A DNA stretch of 64,000 nt from contig NZ_JAENII010000016.1 of NCBI RefSeq assembly GCF_016595525.1, forward strand, positions 21,924-85,923. The letters are read 5' to 3'. Of the stretch, positions 53,102 through 62,503 are shown piece by piece. Numbering within the stretch: the first letter of the stretch is position 1; each line of letters starts with the position of its first letter. The notes under the pieces were generated by a model, which did not search any database, had not been told where the DNA came from, and was given only the letters and a program-made list of their open reading frames with translations. The DNA comes from Haloferula rosea. GTDB taxonomy: Bacteria > Verrucomicrobiota > Verrucomicrobiia > Verrucomicrobiales > Akkermansiaceae. A program made the position numbers and the translations under genes.

Positions 53102-54211
53102 TCATTCCGTCGTATCCGCGGAAGGATCTTCCATCCGGATCAAGAGCCACGACTCGGTCTTTCCATCGGGAAGATGAACCAGCACCCGGGTTCTCGGTAA
53201 TCCCAGGTTGTAGAGCCCGGTATCAACGACCACAGGGGTGTTCCCCTCAATCCTGAATGCCGCACGCCATGTCTCCTGATCGACGTTCCCGCGAACGGGG
53301 TGCACCCGGCCTTGCGGCCAGTTGGTGTAAGTTCCGGAGATCGTTCCGCTTTTCTCGAGCGCGAGCTGAATGGCCTGGGGCCCACGGTGCTCACCGGTGT
53401 CCGGTGACAGGACATACGTGCCGAGCGGGAACCACGCCGCTTCACGGCCGACAAGCGGGTCGGGTTCGGCATCGGCGAGCTCGCCCGCCGACCAACGATA
53501 ATCGTTCAGGGTCGCCACCGCTTTCCCGTAAAGGTTCATCATCTCATCCGCCATCGTGAGATTCAGGCCGGGAAGGTAGGCGAAGGGAGGCACGGCACCC
53601 TTACCGAGCTCGCTGGTCAACTCGCCCCACGTCAGCGAACCCCACCAATCCTCGGCGGGTCGTGTCTTCGAGTAAGCCATCGGCTGCTCGACACCACCCC
53701 ACCATGAGGAGGTGAAAAGGTCGTCGGGCCTGTTGCCATGTGCATCCTTCAACGCGGCTTCGGACCACGCCTTGGTGGCGTCAAGCTGGTCCTTGATCAG
53801 AGATGCCTCGGTGCGCTCGCTGACCGCATCCACGAGTCGACCATGCGCCGCTTCCCAACGGTCCGCAAAGACTCCTTCGGTGAGCTCGGCCTGCGGGTCA
53901 ACGGAAGTGTCGGCAGGGCTTCGGCGCACTGGCTGCAGAGGCTTTGCATCCTGCCCGGCAGGAGCACTTTCCTGCCCGACGGGCACCGCGTCCTGACCAG
54001 CAGGCGCATCACCAGCACCGGCCGGGACGGCATCCTGACCAGCCGGGGCATCACCCTGACCCACCGGCACGGCGTCCTGACCCACCGGCACGGCATCTTG
54101 GCCAGCAGGAACCGCATCTTTCCCAGCGGGATAGGTATCAGCGAAAAGGGAGCTTGCGCCAGCGCAGGCAAGCAGGCTGAGCACGGTTGGAGTCGAGTGG
54201 ATCAATTTCAT
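53102..54211 (-). CDS. Secreted protein with an N-terminal seven-residue repeat
   Basis: 369 residues from the ATG at 54211, signal peptide ending near ASSLFA. Residues 25-92 consist of about nine copies of a seven-residue unit, (V/A)P(V/A)GQDA, with variants (GQGDAPA, GQESAPA). The remaining 275 residues are a globular domain rich in tryptophan: FTSSWWGGVEQPMAYSKTRP, WWGSLTWGELTSELG, YRWSAGELADAEPDPLVGRE, GTYTNWPQGRVHPVRGNVDQ. I do not recognise the domain. The repeat could be a flexible stalk that holds it off the membrane or wall. Confidence 0.65.
   Translation of the reverse strand: MKLIHSTPTVLSLLACAGASSLFADTYPAGKDAVPAGQDAVPVGQDAVPVGQGDAPAGQDAVPAGAGDAPAGQDAVPVGQESAPAGQDAKPLQPVRRSPADTSVDPQAELTEGVFADRWEAAHGRLVDAVSERTEASLIKDQLDATKAWSEAALKDAHGNRPDDLFTSSWWGGVEQPMAYSKTRPAEDWWGSLTWGELTSELGKGAVPPFAYLPGLNLTMADEMMNLYGKAVATLNDYRWSAGELADAEPDPLVGREAAWFPLGTYVLSPDTGEHRGPQAIQLALEKSGTISGTYTNWPQGRVHPVRGNVDQETWRAAFRIEGNTPVVVDTGLYNLGLPRTRVLVHLPDGKTESWLLIRMEDPSADTTE
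53930..54140 (-). repeat. 21-bp coding repeats
   Basis: About nine in-frame copies of a 21-base unit (seven codons, consensus GTCCTGACCCACCGGCACGGC on the plus strand has one base more than quoted elsewhere; copies vary by a few bases). Near-identical neighbouring units make the array prone to slippage without frameshift. Confidence 0.7.
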
Positions 54212-54379
54212 GGTATTCAGGAGTGGAAGAATCCCGTCCACACGCTTTCGATGCCACTTCGCATCGTCCGCATGGAACGCAATCATGGTTCCCCCTTCTC
54301 CAGCCCGATGCATGCCAGCCCGGAAGGCTGGTGTTTCCGTGCATTTTCCCACTCCACTGCCGACCTCAGACGGACATCT

Positions 54380-54395
54380 GCACGATGCATCGTGC
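54380..54395. promoter_or_regulatory. Perfect 16-base palindrome, candidate operator
   Basis: GCACGATG-CATCGTGC is a perfect palindrome, 169 bases upstream of the ATG at 54211 and 38 bases beyond the stop at 54433. No T-run accompanies it on either strand, so a protein-binding site is more likely than a terminator. Confidence 0.4.
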
Positions 54396-54432
54396 AAATA
54401 TCCACCTTTCCCAACCGGACAACCCCGACCGA

Positions 54433-56073
54433 CTACTCCCCGTCCGAAGGCAATGGCATCAGCGGGATGTTCTCCACCTTGAAAGGAATCACATGCTTGG
54501 TGATGCCGGTGAAGGTCTCGACCTCAACGCGGCATGCCTCATCCAGGGCCTTGTCGACCGTGAAAGTCATCGTTCCACCATCGCCGGACCAGAAGTGTCC
54601 ATTGCGCTGGCTCTCCAGGCGTAGCCCATCGGCATCGATGAAGTGGACGTCCTTGACCATGCTGCGCTTGAACTCGAAACGGATGGAGACCTCTTTCTTG
54701 TCCTCATGAAAGCTGTGATCCCCCAGCTTCTCGATCTTGGCTCCAAAATGTTCACCAGCTTCATCCACAGCCAACTTCTTGAAGCCGAGATCCGTGCGCT
54801 CCGATCCCTCAGCCGCCATGAAAACCAACTCGCCCGCGAGCTCCTTGATCATGCTCACTCCCGCATCGGGCAGCTGGTCCGAACTGACTTCGAAGCCAAC
54901 CGTCGCACCATCCTCACTCAGGTCCACTGAGCGAATCTCCCGATCCCAGTCCTTCTTGGGCAGGAGGTTCTGGCCATTCTCGAGAGTGAATGTGGTGACC
55001 TTCCCATCATCGGCACTGATCACCGCACCCGGCAGCTTTGCGATGAAGGCAAGGCTGATGCCCTCCGACCAATTGAACGGGCGCACGTTGTTGTCCGGAC
55101 TCGGCGTCACAATCCTGAGCCCCGCAAGGCGCAGCGATTCAAATTTCCCTTCACCCGAAATCGGCGCCGGAGGGATGATCTTCAGACCGAGCTTCTCCAG
55201 CATCGCCGGGGCCGCTTCCTGTGCCGCCTTCACCTCCGACTTGTAGTCGAATGCCGCTTCCCCCGCTCCCGAGAAGGTGAGTGTCGGATTCCCCGGACGT
55301 CCGAACATCGCCTCAAAAATCTCTTCCGGAGGGTCTCCCTGCATCTCCAGACCATTCCCCGCCGCCGAGCGCAGCAGCTCCTCATCTTCGATCAGCTTGT
55401 CAAAGGCCGCCATCATCTTGGCGCCGCTTGTCTCAACCGCATACGAGGTCTCCGAGAGTGCCTCGAAGTTCTGATTCTTGCTCGGTTTCCGAGGAAGATG
55501 AAACGTCGCCTTCGAAGTCATGTCACCCATCATCCCGGCAGCCATCGCCTTCATCTGCAGCAGTTGCTGCTTGGCCTTGGCCACCTCCGCCTCCTGCTCC
55601 TCCGCAGTCATCTTGTCCCACTCCTTGCCCTTCTTTTGCTCGTCCTCATCGCCCTCCTCATCTTGGCTCTGCGAGCAAGTGAGGGTCACCACATCCCCGT
55701 CGCGGGTGAGCCCGGGAGTCAGCAAGCTCGACGAGACGGATCCCATCTTGAGCTTCAGCTGGTTCAGATCGTTGAAGTACGCCGTGCCCTTGAAATCGAT
55801 CTTCTCGTCGTCCGTCAGTTCAAACGAAACATCCGCCCAGGCACTGACCCCCTCCGACTCCTCCAGAATGTCACGTGCCGCATCCTTGAGCTTCTCTTCA
55901 GGCATTTTCCTGTCGTCATTCCCGAAGGAAATCGCCGCATCGAGAGGCATGGTGAACTCAAACACGACCTTGCCGGAACCGTCGGGATTGAGCGTGTAGG
56001 TCCGCTCTTCCTGATAGCAGGCGGTGAGCAGGAAGGCAGCGGCGATCGCAAGAAGTCGTAGGAGCCAAGTCAT
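54433..56073 (-). CDS. Large lipoprotein of unknown function
   Basis: 546 residues from the ATG at 56073. The lipoprotein signal is MTWLLRLLAIAAAFLLTAC. The start of the mature chain, YQEERTYTLNPDGSGKVVFE, is a beta domain seen at the head of several planctomycete/verrucomicrobial lipoproteins. A highly charged helix at about 165-215 (DEEGDEDEQKKGKEWDKMTA) may be a coiled coil. The C-terminal 300 residues are alpha/beta with a repeated 'SLAFIAKLPG ... ITKHVIPFKVENIPL' type of strand. I do not recognise a named family. It is probably on the periplasmic side of a membrane. Confidence 0.65.
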   Translation of the reverse strand: MTWLLRLLAIAAAFLLTACYQEERTYTLNPDGSGKVVFEFTMPLDAAISFGNDDRKMPEEKLKDAARDILEESEGVSAWADVSFELTDDEKIDFKGTAYFNDLNQLKLKMGSVSSSLLTPGLTRDGDVVTLTCSQSQDEEGDEDEQKKGKEWDKMTAEEQEAEVAKAKQQLLQMKAMAAGMMGDMTSKATFHLPRKPSKNQNFEALSETSYAVETSGAKMMAAFDKLIEDEELLRSAAGNGLEMQGDPPEEIFEAMFGRPGNPTLTFSGAGEAAFDYKSEVKAAQEAAPAMLEKLGLKIIPPAPISGEGKFESLRLAGLRIVTPSPDNNVRPFNWSEGISLAFIAKLPGAVISADDGKVTTFTLENGQNLLPKKDWDREIRSVDLSEDGATVGFEVSSDQLPDAGVSMIKELAGELVFMAAEGSERTDLGFKKLAVDEAGEHFGAKIEKLGDHSFHEDKKEVSIRFEFKRSMVKDVHFIDADGLRLESQRNGHFWSGDGGTMTFTVDKALDEACRVEVETFTGITKHVIPFKVENIPLMPLPSDGE

Positions 56074-56174
56074 GATGCCTGCCAGTCCATCGGGAACCAC
56101 GCCATCAGGATAGGAGAAAAATCCCACCAATCTGTAATCCACCGCGGCCGGACCACACGCCACCCTCACGGACA

Positions 56175-56210
56175 CAAAAAATCCGATGGGAAGCGCACTC
56201 CCCATCGGAT
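56175..56210 (-). terminator. Rho-independent terminator
   Basis: On the minus strand ATCCGATGGG (56210-56201) pairs with CCCATCGGAT (56190-56181), and six T residues follow. It lies 30 bases beyond the stop of the PDZ protein gene. Confidence 0.9.
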
Positions 56211-56239
56211 GGAATCGTCGATCCCGCAGCGGATCCGAT

Positions 56240-57043
56240 CTATCGGCGATCCGTCTCGGCCTGTGGCGTCCGATTACCGCGGGCACGCTCGTTCGACCGG
56301 CGCAGCTCCTCGATCACCCGTTGCTGGCGTTCAATCTGCTGTCGCATCTGGCGCAGCTGTGCCTCCATCCGCTCAAAGCGGCGGTTCATCTCCATCATGA
56401 TGCGCGGCGCAGCATCACCCGCAGCGCCCGGATGGCCCATCTGCCGCTCACGAGCCTGCTCCCGCATCGCGGGTGGACCGTCCGGAGTCACCTTCACCTC
56501 TTTCCGCTTACCCGCCTGAATGAGCCGGAGGGAGAGGGGTTGACCAGCTCGGCCTGAAGCCTGCACCGCCTCCTTGAGTTCATCCAAGCTACTCACAGTC
56601 TTGCGGTCCCCGGCTCCCAGCAAGATGTCACCGGGCTTGATTCCGGCCTTCGCCGCAGGACTCCCCGGCATGACCTCGGTCACCTGCAGTCCCCCCTCCT
56701 TGGGAAGATCGAGATGCTTGCGAAGCACCGGCTCAACCGCCCCCGCTCCAAGACCGATCCGCCACTGGGGCCGGACAGCATCGCGGGTTTCCTCGCGGGT
56801 CGCCTCCTGCATCTGGCGCAGCATCGGGCGGATCATCTCGCGGACCTCATCGGGCACACGATCCAGATTCGGTCGGTCGCCACCGCGACGCGCGGGTGCA
56901 TCACCCGGTTTGATCTCGCGGATCTCGACGTCCACCGCCGGAGCGCGATCACTTCGCTCAGGCTGCTGGGCCAGCGCGGGCAGGGCAAGGCATGCGCACA
57001 GTGACAGCATGCCGGGGTTCGAAAATGTAGGTATCGTTTTCAT
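56240..57043 (-). CDS. Secreted PDZ-domain protein with C-terminal coiled coil
   Basis: 267 residues with a signal peptide ending near CLALPALA. Residues 40-95 are a charged linker (VPDEVREMIRPMLRQMQEAT). A PDZ domain covers about 95-180: RIGLGAGAVEPVLRKHLDLP, GLQVTEVMPGSPAAKAGIKP, GDILLGAGDRKTVSSLDEL. The last 65 residues are a coiled coil (NRRFERMEAQLRQMRQQIER). No protease domain is attached, so it is a PDZ adaptor rather than a DegP-type peptidase. A strong terminator separates it from the lipoprotein gene. Confidence 0.9.
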   Translation of the reverse strand: MKTIPTFSNPGMLSLCACLALPALAQQPERSDRAPAVDVEIREIKPGDAPARRGGDRPNLDRVPDEVREMIRPMLRQMQEATREETRDAVRPQWRIGLGAGAVEPVLRKHLDLPKEGGLQVTEVMPGSPAAKAGIKPGDILLGAGDRKTVSSLDELKEAVQASGRAGQPLSLRLIQAGKRKEVKVTPDGPPAMREQARERQMGHPGAAGDAAPRIMMEMNRRFERMEAQLRQMRQQIERQQRVIEELRRSNERARGNRTPQAETDRR

Positions 57044-57154
57044 GGTTCATTCATGAAAGCGAGACGAAGCACCACCTTTGTCTGGTCCCCTGCCCGCCCC
57101 GCATGCACCGCACCATCCCTCCGCCGCACACGCGGCGGTCAGCACCCCCTTGGG

Positions 57155-58435
57155 TCAATCGCGCTCAAGCAGATCGAGGATCTTCTGATGCCGCTCCTGG
57201 AAGTCGCTGCGGTCCTTTGGATTCATCTCCACCATCTCGAGGTCCTCGGCAATCAGTTTCGCATGATGCCGCAGTGCCACCGCGAAGTCCGGGTGCGGAT
57301 CGCATCCCGCCAGCCGGAGATAACTCTCCACCAGGGCGATCATCACCGACTCGTTTCCACGCGCATGCTGCCGCAGCGGGTGATACGCCGCGTCCAGAAG
57401 CCCCATCGAATCCGGCGTGGGGATCACGAGACGCAATCTACCATGCTCATCGTACCACAATCCGGCATGCAGGTGGGAGGAAACGATCCTCGACACGGCA
57501 CCACCCAGCCTCTCGATGACATTGATCGCCGTGTAGGGGTCGTTGATTCCCGGAGACAGCGCCTTCGCGGCGATCTCCACCAACTGCCGGATGGCGAACT
57601 CCACATCCTGCTGCGCGGTTCGCTCGCTTCCCAACGCAAAGGCTCCCGTCGGCAACTCGTCCGACAGATCACTGGTCGCGTGCAGCGACACCAGAACGTC
57701 CCCCTCATACACGAAGTCTCCAGCGCGGTGCTCACAGCGGATCAGCAGATCCTTCGACTTGGCAAACTCAAGCAGGCAATCGGTATCGATCAGCTGGACA
57801 TAACCTTCCGCTTTCGAGCGGATCTCCCCGACTTTCCGCAGGTCCACCGGCGAAGCCACCGTCTCGCCAACCCGGGAGTTCGGGCAGCTCATGCAGAAGC
57901 TGTCGAATGCCTCATGCAGGTCGGACGTGACCTCCTGGATGATGTAGGGAACCTGGATGAATCGGGACACCATGTGGATGAATGCCAGCAGAATCACGAA
58001 GGCCGCCAGACCACCGATCACCCCGAACCAGACCGCCGCATCCGGCACGTGCCGACCCGTCGCCAGCGCTGCCGCGACGACAATCTGATAGGCAAAGGAT
58101 CCGACGAACCCCCCGATCGCCAGTTTCGACCCCGTCTTGCGCATGAAGTTCGGCAACAGACGTGGACCGAACTGCGCCGAAGCCGAGGAAAGCACCACCA
58201 TCGTGATCGAGAAAACCACCGCAGCCACCGTGATCGACCCGGCGGCAAGCGCGGTCATCACCCCGCCTGCAGCAGCCGGATCAAATACCAGCTCCGTATC
58301 CGGCGAGTACCACTCCATGCCGGCCAAACCCGTCATCACCAGGGCCACCACCAACGAAGCCATCGTGATCAGCCCCGGCACGAACCACAGGCCTTCCCAA
58401 AGGGACCGGAGGATCTGCCGAAACATCGAGTTCAT
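57155..58435 (-). CDS. DUF2254 integral membrane protein
   Basis: 426 residues. Four membrane segments lie in the first 170 residues (LWFVPGLITMASLVVALVM, GSITVAAVVFSITMVVLSS, IGGFVGSFAYQIVVAAALA, VWFGVIGGLAAFVILLAFI). The DUF2254 signature is complete in the soluble half: LLEFAKSKDLLIRCEHRAGD, then ERTAQQDVEFAIRQLVEIA and KALSPGINDPYTAINVIERL. The family is widespread but uncharacterised. It lies on the minus strand upstream of the PDZ gene with a 111-base gap. Confidence 0.92.
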   Translation of the reverse strand: MNSMFRQILRSLWEGLWFVPGLITMASLVVALVMTGLAGMEWYSPDTELVFDPAAAGGVMTALAAGSITVAAVVFSITMVVLSSASAQFGPRLLPNFMRKTGSKLAIGGFVGSFAYQIVVAAALATGRHVPDAAVWFGVIGGLAAFVILLAFIHMVSRFIQVPYIIQEVTSDLHEAFDSFCMSCPNSRVGETVASPVDLRKVGEIRSKAEGYVQLIDTDCLLEFAKSKDLLIRCEHRAGDFVYEGDVLVSLHATSDLSDELPTGAFALGSERTAQQDVEFAIRQLVEIAAKALSPGINDPYTAINVIERLGGAVSRIVSSHLHAGLWYDEHGRLRLVIPTPDSMGLLDAAYHPLRQHARGNESVMIALVESYLRLAGCDPHPDFAVALRHHAKLIAEDLEMVEMNPKDRSDFQERHQKILDLLERD

Positions 58436-58568
58436 ACAAAGGGCCTAAACCTTGATTGTGTTCAACGCGAACAAAACATCGGCTGCGCCCAGCCCCCACA
58501 GGGATCTTGAAAGCCACTTCTTCTCCATCGTTCCGCGGCTGGGTTGGGACCTGCACGATGGGCTCGCA

Positions 58569-58667
58569 TCAAAAGCCCGCACCAGACAACACCGCGACCA
58601 CCCCGACGACGAGGAACACCACCAGCAGCGCTCCCACAATCATCATCGACCACTGGACAAAGTTCAC
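58569..58667 (-). CDS. Putative 32-residue single-pass membrane peptide
   Basis: A GTG start at 58667 opens a frame of 32 codons: NFVQWSMMIVGALLVVFLVV forms one membrane helix, and the peptide ends VGVVAVLSGAGF before TGA. It lies 11 bases downstream of the stop of the FG-GAP gene on the same strand. The hydrophobic pattern is coherent, but so short a frame in GC-rich DNA could be chance, and no clear ribosome-binding site is visible. Confidence 0.35.
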   Translation of the reverse strand: MNFVQWSMMIVGALLVVFLVVGVVAVLSGAGF

Positions 58668-58678
58668 GGACTGCCCGG

Positions 58679-61255
58679 TCACGGGTCGTAGGTGACTTCG
58701 AAGACCGCGAAGTTCCGGGGAATCGTCGAGGCCGGAATGAAGGTGTAGATCACCCGATCATAGTCAGCGTTGATGTTCGTCACCGAGGTGGTCACCCCGC
58801 CGGGCTCGACGAATCCTCCGACGATCGCCGAAGTCTTGAGCCGGTATTTCAGGAATGGGGCTGCCTTGCGACGCATCGTGATCGCCCGGAAACGCCGCGT
58901 CGTCGGGTTCGGCTGCTGCACGAAAATCCGCGGCTCGCCCGCAATCGCTCCGTCCGACAACACACCGGCATCCGCCACGTTCGGATTCAGATTGAAGGCC
59001 ATCTCCTCGAAATTCTTCAGCCCGTCGCCGTCGGGGTCCGCCAGTGGCCAGGTGTCCTCGTCCAGCAACCCAAAGGTCGCCGCCCAGGCCGCCACCGGCG
59101 AGACGTCCGCAGCCCACAGCTGGTGCGTCCCCTGCCCGCTGGCCACAAACGCATCCTCCGTGCCGTCCCCCGTGAAGTCGGCCACCAGAATCCGCCGCGT
59201 CGGCACATCCGCGTAGTTCGGACCGAACGAAAATGATCCGGACCCATCGTTGATCATGAGGGTGTCCTGCTGCGGACCCAGCCCCCCATAGCCGAGCCAG
59301 AGATCGAGGTCGCCATCATCATCGTAGTCATAGGCGGATGCCGTTTGGACGAAACTCGGACCGATGGACGCCCCCGAGTCGGTCAGGGTTCCATTGACAT
59401 CGTTCAGCCACAACCGATTGCCTCCAGTGCCGTTCGCGCAGAAAACATCGACGTAGGTATCACCGTTGAAATCCGCGGCGACCACCGCCCGGGTGGATCC
59501 CGTTCCCACCGCTTGACCCGAATCGCTGAAGACTCCGGAACCGTTGTTGAGCCAGAGTTTGTCGTCCTCGTTGTTTCCCCCCACGTAGATGTCCGGATCC
59601 AGGTCGCCATCGACGTCGAAGACCACGAAATGCGTCTGATTCCCGGTGCCCAGAGCATCCACTCGGGTGAAGTTTCCCGAGCCATCATTGAAATAGATGC
59701 TGTTCTGTCCGTCGAAGCCGAACCCGGTGTTGTTGGTCACGATGATGTCGAGCCCATTGACCCCATCGACGTCCGCCAACTTCAGGCTGCCTCCCGAATG
59801 ACTGTCGAGCACCTGAGCCGACTCGGTGAATCCACCGGACCCGTCGTTCAGCCAGATCCGGTCTCGCTTGTCCGCAGCACCCGTGTAGGTCGTTGCATAG
59901 ATGACAAGGTCGGGGCCGTTGACGCCGTCCAGGTCCCCGATCTGGATCGAGTCCGCATTGTTCCCCACGGGGTTGGGAAGTACCACTCCCGGATCATCGA
60001 ACTCACCGTTTCCATCATTGAGGAGGAAAGTAATCGTGCCCGCGATGTTCGAGAGCGCGACATCAAGATCCGTGTCCCCATCCAGATCGGCGAACGCGGC
60101 ACTCGTCGCCTGCGTGCCGGAAAGCTCCTGCGGAGACGGCACCAGCGGGCCACCCATGGCCACCGGTTTGCGGAACAACACCCGGGGAGAAATCGAGTCG
60201 GAAGCGAGAAGGTAGTCCTCATCGAGGTCGCCATCCACATCGCCTCTCCCGATCCCGAACGACCCTCCATCCCCGGCGGGAATGGCCGAAAGCGAGAACA
60301 CCCCCGATCCGTCATTGAGCCAGATCTGGTTCGTCTGACCGCGGTTGCGCGAGACCAACACGTCCAGATCGGTATCGCCATCAAAGTTCGCGACCACCAC
60401 CGAGGTGTGGTAGTCCCCACTGAAATTCGGCTGCGCCAGATTGGTGAACACCCCGGTCCCGTCATTGAGATGCACATGGTTCACCTGACCCGAGATGCTG
60501 CCATTGGCGACGAAGACATCGAGGTCGAGATCGCCATCCAGATCGGCAATCTCCAGGCCGAATGTCGTCGCCGAAAATGGCAGGTTCGTCCCTTGGGTGA
60601 AGACCGCATTGCCGTCGTTCAGCCAGACCGTGTTGGCTCCGTTGTTGCCCATGATCAGGTCCGGATAAGTGTCTCCATTCAGATCCCCGACCGCGGCACA
60701 GATCGTGAAGAGTTCGCCCAGGTTCTGCCCGGTGTCGGTAAACACCCCGCTTCCATCATTGAGCCAGATTTCGTTTCGATGACTGCTGCTGTCCGAAGGC
60801 AGCACCAGGTCGAGGTCCGTATCCCCGTCCAGATCCGTCAGGATGATCTGCCCACGAATCGTCGACAGCCCGATCTCCTGCCCCGAGTCCGTTAGATTAC
60901 CGTAGCCGTCGTTCAGGTAGAGTTTGCAGGGATCGAAGTAGGCCGCGTAGATCAGATCATCGTCGCCATCCCCATCGACATCTCCGAATGCGGAGGCGCC
61001 GCCACTGGGCAGCTCCGGCCCGATCTCACTGCGGGTGAAGACTCCGGACCCATCGTTGATGAGCAACTGGCCGGAGGCGGCGGAATTCGACAAACAGGCA
61101 TCCAGGTCACCATCTCCATCGAGGTCACCGAGCGAAGCACCACTGACACTTGAGACCGGAACATCGAGATTCCAGGTCAGTTCAAGTTGTCCAATGACGG
61201 GGCTGACCATCAGAAGCGCACACCAACCGAAAGCATGAATGGGGGGAGCAATCAT
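58679..61255 (-). CDS. Secreted FG-GAP/VCBS repeat propeller protein
   Basis: 858 residues from the ATG at 61255, signal peptide MIAPPIHAFGWCALLMVSPVIG. Residues 30-740 hold about a dozen FG-GAP/VCBS-type repeats of roughly 55-60 residues. Each has a calcium loop (DLDGDGDLDACLSNS, DVDGDGDDDLIYA, DLDGDTDLDLVLPSD) and a strand LWLNDGSGVFTDSG. This predicts one or two integrin-like beta-propellers. The C-terminus is the verrucomicrobial module WAATFGLLDEDTWPLADPDG with GDGLKNFEEMAFNLNP and a final beta domain ending NFAVFEVTYDP. It is probably a surface or matrix protein with calcium-dependent folding. Confidence 0.88.
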   Translation of the reverse strand: MIAPPIHAFGWCALLMVSPVIGQLELTWNLDVPVSSVSGASLGDLDGDGDLDACLSNSAASGQLLINDGSGVFTRSEIGPELPSGGASAFGDVDGDGDDDLIYAAYFDPCKLYLNDGYGNLTDSGQEIGLSTIRGQIILTDLDGDTDLDLVLPSDSSSHRNEIWLNDGSGVFTDTGQNLGELFTICAAVGDLNGDTYPDLIMGNNGANTVWLNDGNAVFTQGTNLPFSATTFGLEIADLDGDLDLDVFVANGSISGQVNHVHLNDGTGVFTNLAQPNFSGDYHTSVVVANFDGDTDLDVLVSRNRGQTNQIWLNDGSGVFSLSAIPAGDGGSFGIGRGDVDGDLDEDYLLASDSISPRVLFRKPVAMGGPLVPSPQELSGTQATSAAFADLDGDTDLDVALSNIAGTITFLLNDGNGEFDDPGVVLPNPVGNNADSIQIGDLDGVNGPDLVIYATTYTGAADKRDRIWLNDGSGGFTESAQVLDSHSGGSLKLADVDGVNGLDIIVTNNTGFGFDGQNSIYFNDGSGNFTRVDALGTGNQTHFVVFDVDGDLDPDIYVGGNNEDDKLWLNNGSGVFSDSGQAVGTGSTRAVVAADFNGDTYVDVFCANGTGGNRLWLNDVNGTLTDSGASIGPSFVQTASAYDYDDDGDLDLWLGYGGLGPQQDTLMINDGSGSFSFGPNYADVPTRRILVADFTGDGTEDAFVASGQGTHQLWAADVSPVAAWAATFGLLDEDTWPLADPDGDGLKNFEEMAFNLNPNVADAGVLSDGAIAGEPRIFVQQPNPTTRRFRAITMRRKAAPFLKYRLKTSAIVGGFVEPGGVTTSVTNINADYDRVIYTFIPASTIPRNFAVFEVTYDP

Positions 61256-61471
61256 CCCGCCTTCATACCGAATCCGGCCGCCCAGTGCCACCAAAAGTGG
61301 TCATGCCCCGGTGACAAGTTCGCCCGAAGAAGGGGCTCCGGTGGAATCCTGCGTGAGGCGAACCGACGTGAAATCCAGCAACCCGCCTCGCCGGAACGGC
61401 TGTCGACGCTCGGTCCGGACCCGCTCAACAAGCGCCTGCTCCACGCGCCTCATACCGCGGAATCCGGCCGT

Positions 61472-62275
61472 TCAATCGCGACGGCGCCGGAATGCCACCA
61501 GTCCCCCCATGACCATCAACAGGGCCGAGGACGGCTCGGGAATGAAGCCGTTGAAACTCGCATCATCACTCAGGGCCAGCAGACCGATCGCACCACTGGC
61601 ATTGGTGAATTCAAACTCGATTCTCGAAAGCCTCGAGTCGAGCCCCAGCGACTCGGTATCAATGATCGGCGTGTAATAGAGGAAATTGTTGTCAGGAGTG
61701 TCGAACTCCAAACTCGGAGAGTAGGTCGCCACGTTGCTGTTGATGTCCGTGAACCGGAACAAGGGCACGCCGGTCTCCTCGAAGTCCACAAGCAAGGTCT
61801 GGACGTAGCGGTAGTCGTAGTTGGTCGCATCGATATCGATCACGATGATTCCCCCTGCCGCCCGGTCATCAGGGTCGGTGAAGATGCCCTGGGCATTCTG
61901 GTTGTTGTTCTCCTGCACGATCAGGGCATTGCCCACGATGTAGTCGCTACCGAGGTTCCCCCCATTCCAACCACGGACCGAATCCTGCCCGTTGAGCCCC
62001 AAGCGCTGGAGATCGGGATCCGAAGTCGTAGGCGTGCCGGGATTCGGCTGCGGGATCTCCGTGTCGAATGCCACAATCGGCAGGCTGTTGCCCGCGTTGT
62101 CGTCATCGACCCCCGAGATCGTAACCCCCGCACTCGAAAAAAACTGGTTGGTCACCTCCTCACCATGCTGCAGCGAATCAAAATCAAGGCTTGCCGTGCT
62201 CGCGACCGCCCACGTCGGGAGGAAAAGCGACAAACAACATGCAGCGAACGAGGCAGGATGAGCAGGAACCAACAT
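61472..62275 (-). CDS. PEP-CTERM sorting-domain protein
   Basis: 267 residues from the ATG at 62275, signal peptide ending near PTWAVA. The body is a beta-rich domain (LDFDSLQHGEEVTNQFFSSA, GVTISGVDDDNAGN) of the kind seen in exported exopolysaccharide-associated proteins. The C-terminus is a textbook PEP-CTERM tail: IPEPSSALLMVMGGLVAF, then the basic RRRRD. It should be processed by an exosortase, which is not encoded in this window. It is the only clear PEP-CTERM protein among the secreted proteins here. Confidence 0.92.
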   Translation of the reverse strand: MLVPAHPASFAACCLSLFLPTWAVASTASLDFDSLQHGEEVTNQFFSSAGVTISGVDDDNAGNSLPIVAFDTEIPQPNPGTPTTSDPDLQRLGLNGQDSVRGWNGGNLGSDYIVGNALIVQENNNQNAQGIFTDPDDRAAGGIIVIDIDATNYDYRYVQTLLVDFEETGVPLFRFTDINSNVATYSPSLEFDTPDNNFLYYTPIIDTESLGLDSRLSRIEFEFTNASGAIGLLALSDDASFNGFIPEPSSALLMVMGGLVAFRRRRD

Positions 62276-62503
62276 CTGAGACAAGGGAGGAGAATGAACC
62301 CGACCCAAGACGGGCGGGGCAGAGGAATTTAGGAGGATTGGGTAATCTGACAACCTTAAATACTTAGGCCGCAGAGGCCCTGAACCCTCGATTCGCCAAA
62401 GTCAGCGGGCACGGACCCCCGAATCCTGTCATCCGACTGGAAATCCGCATCAAGCCTGCTGCGGGATTGAAAGACACCTCGCAATCCCGACGCATTGACA
62501 TCC

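Noticed and set aside
59345..60895. 516-codon open frame on the plus strand
   Set aside because: It lies antisense to the FG-GAP repeat gene. Its apparent repeats mirror the DxDGD loops of the true frame, and its composition (R, V, I, G, D, H) is typical of an antisense shadow in GC-rich DNA.
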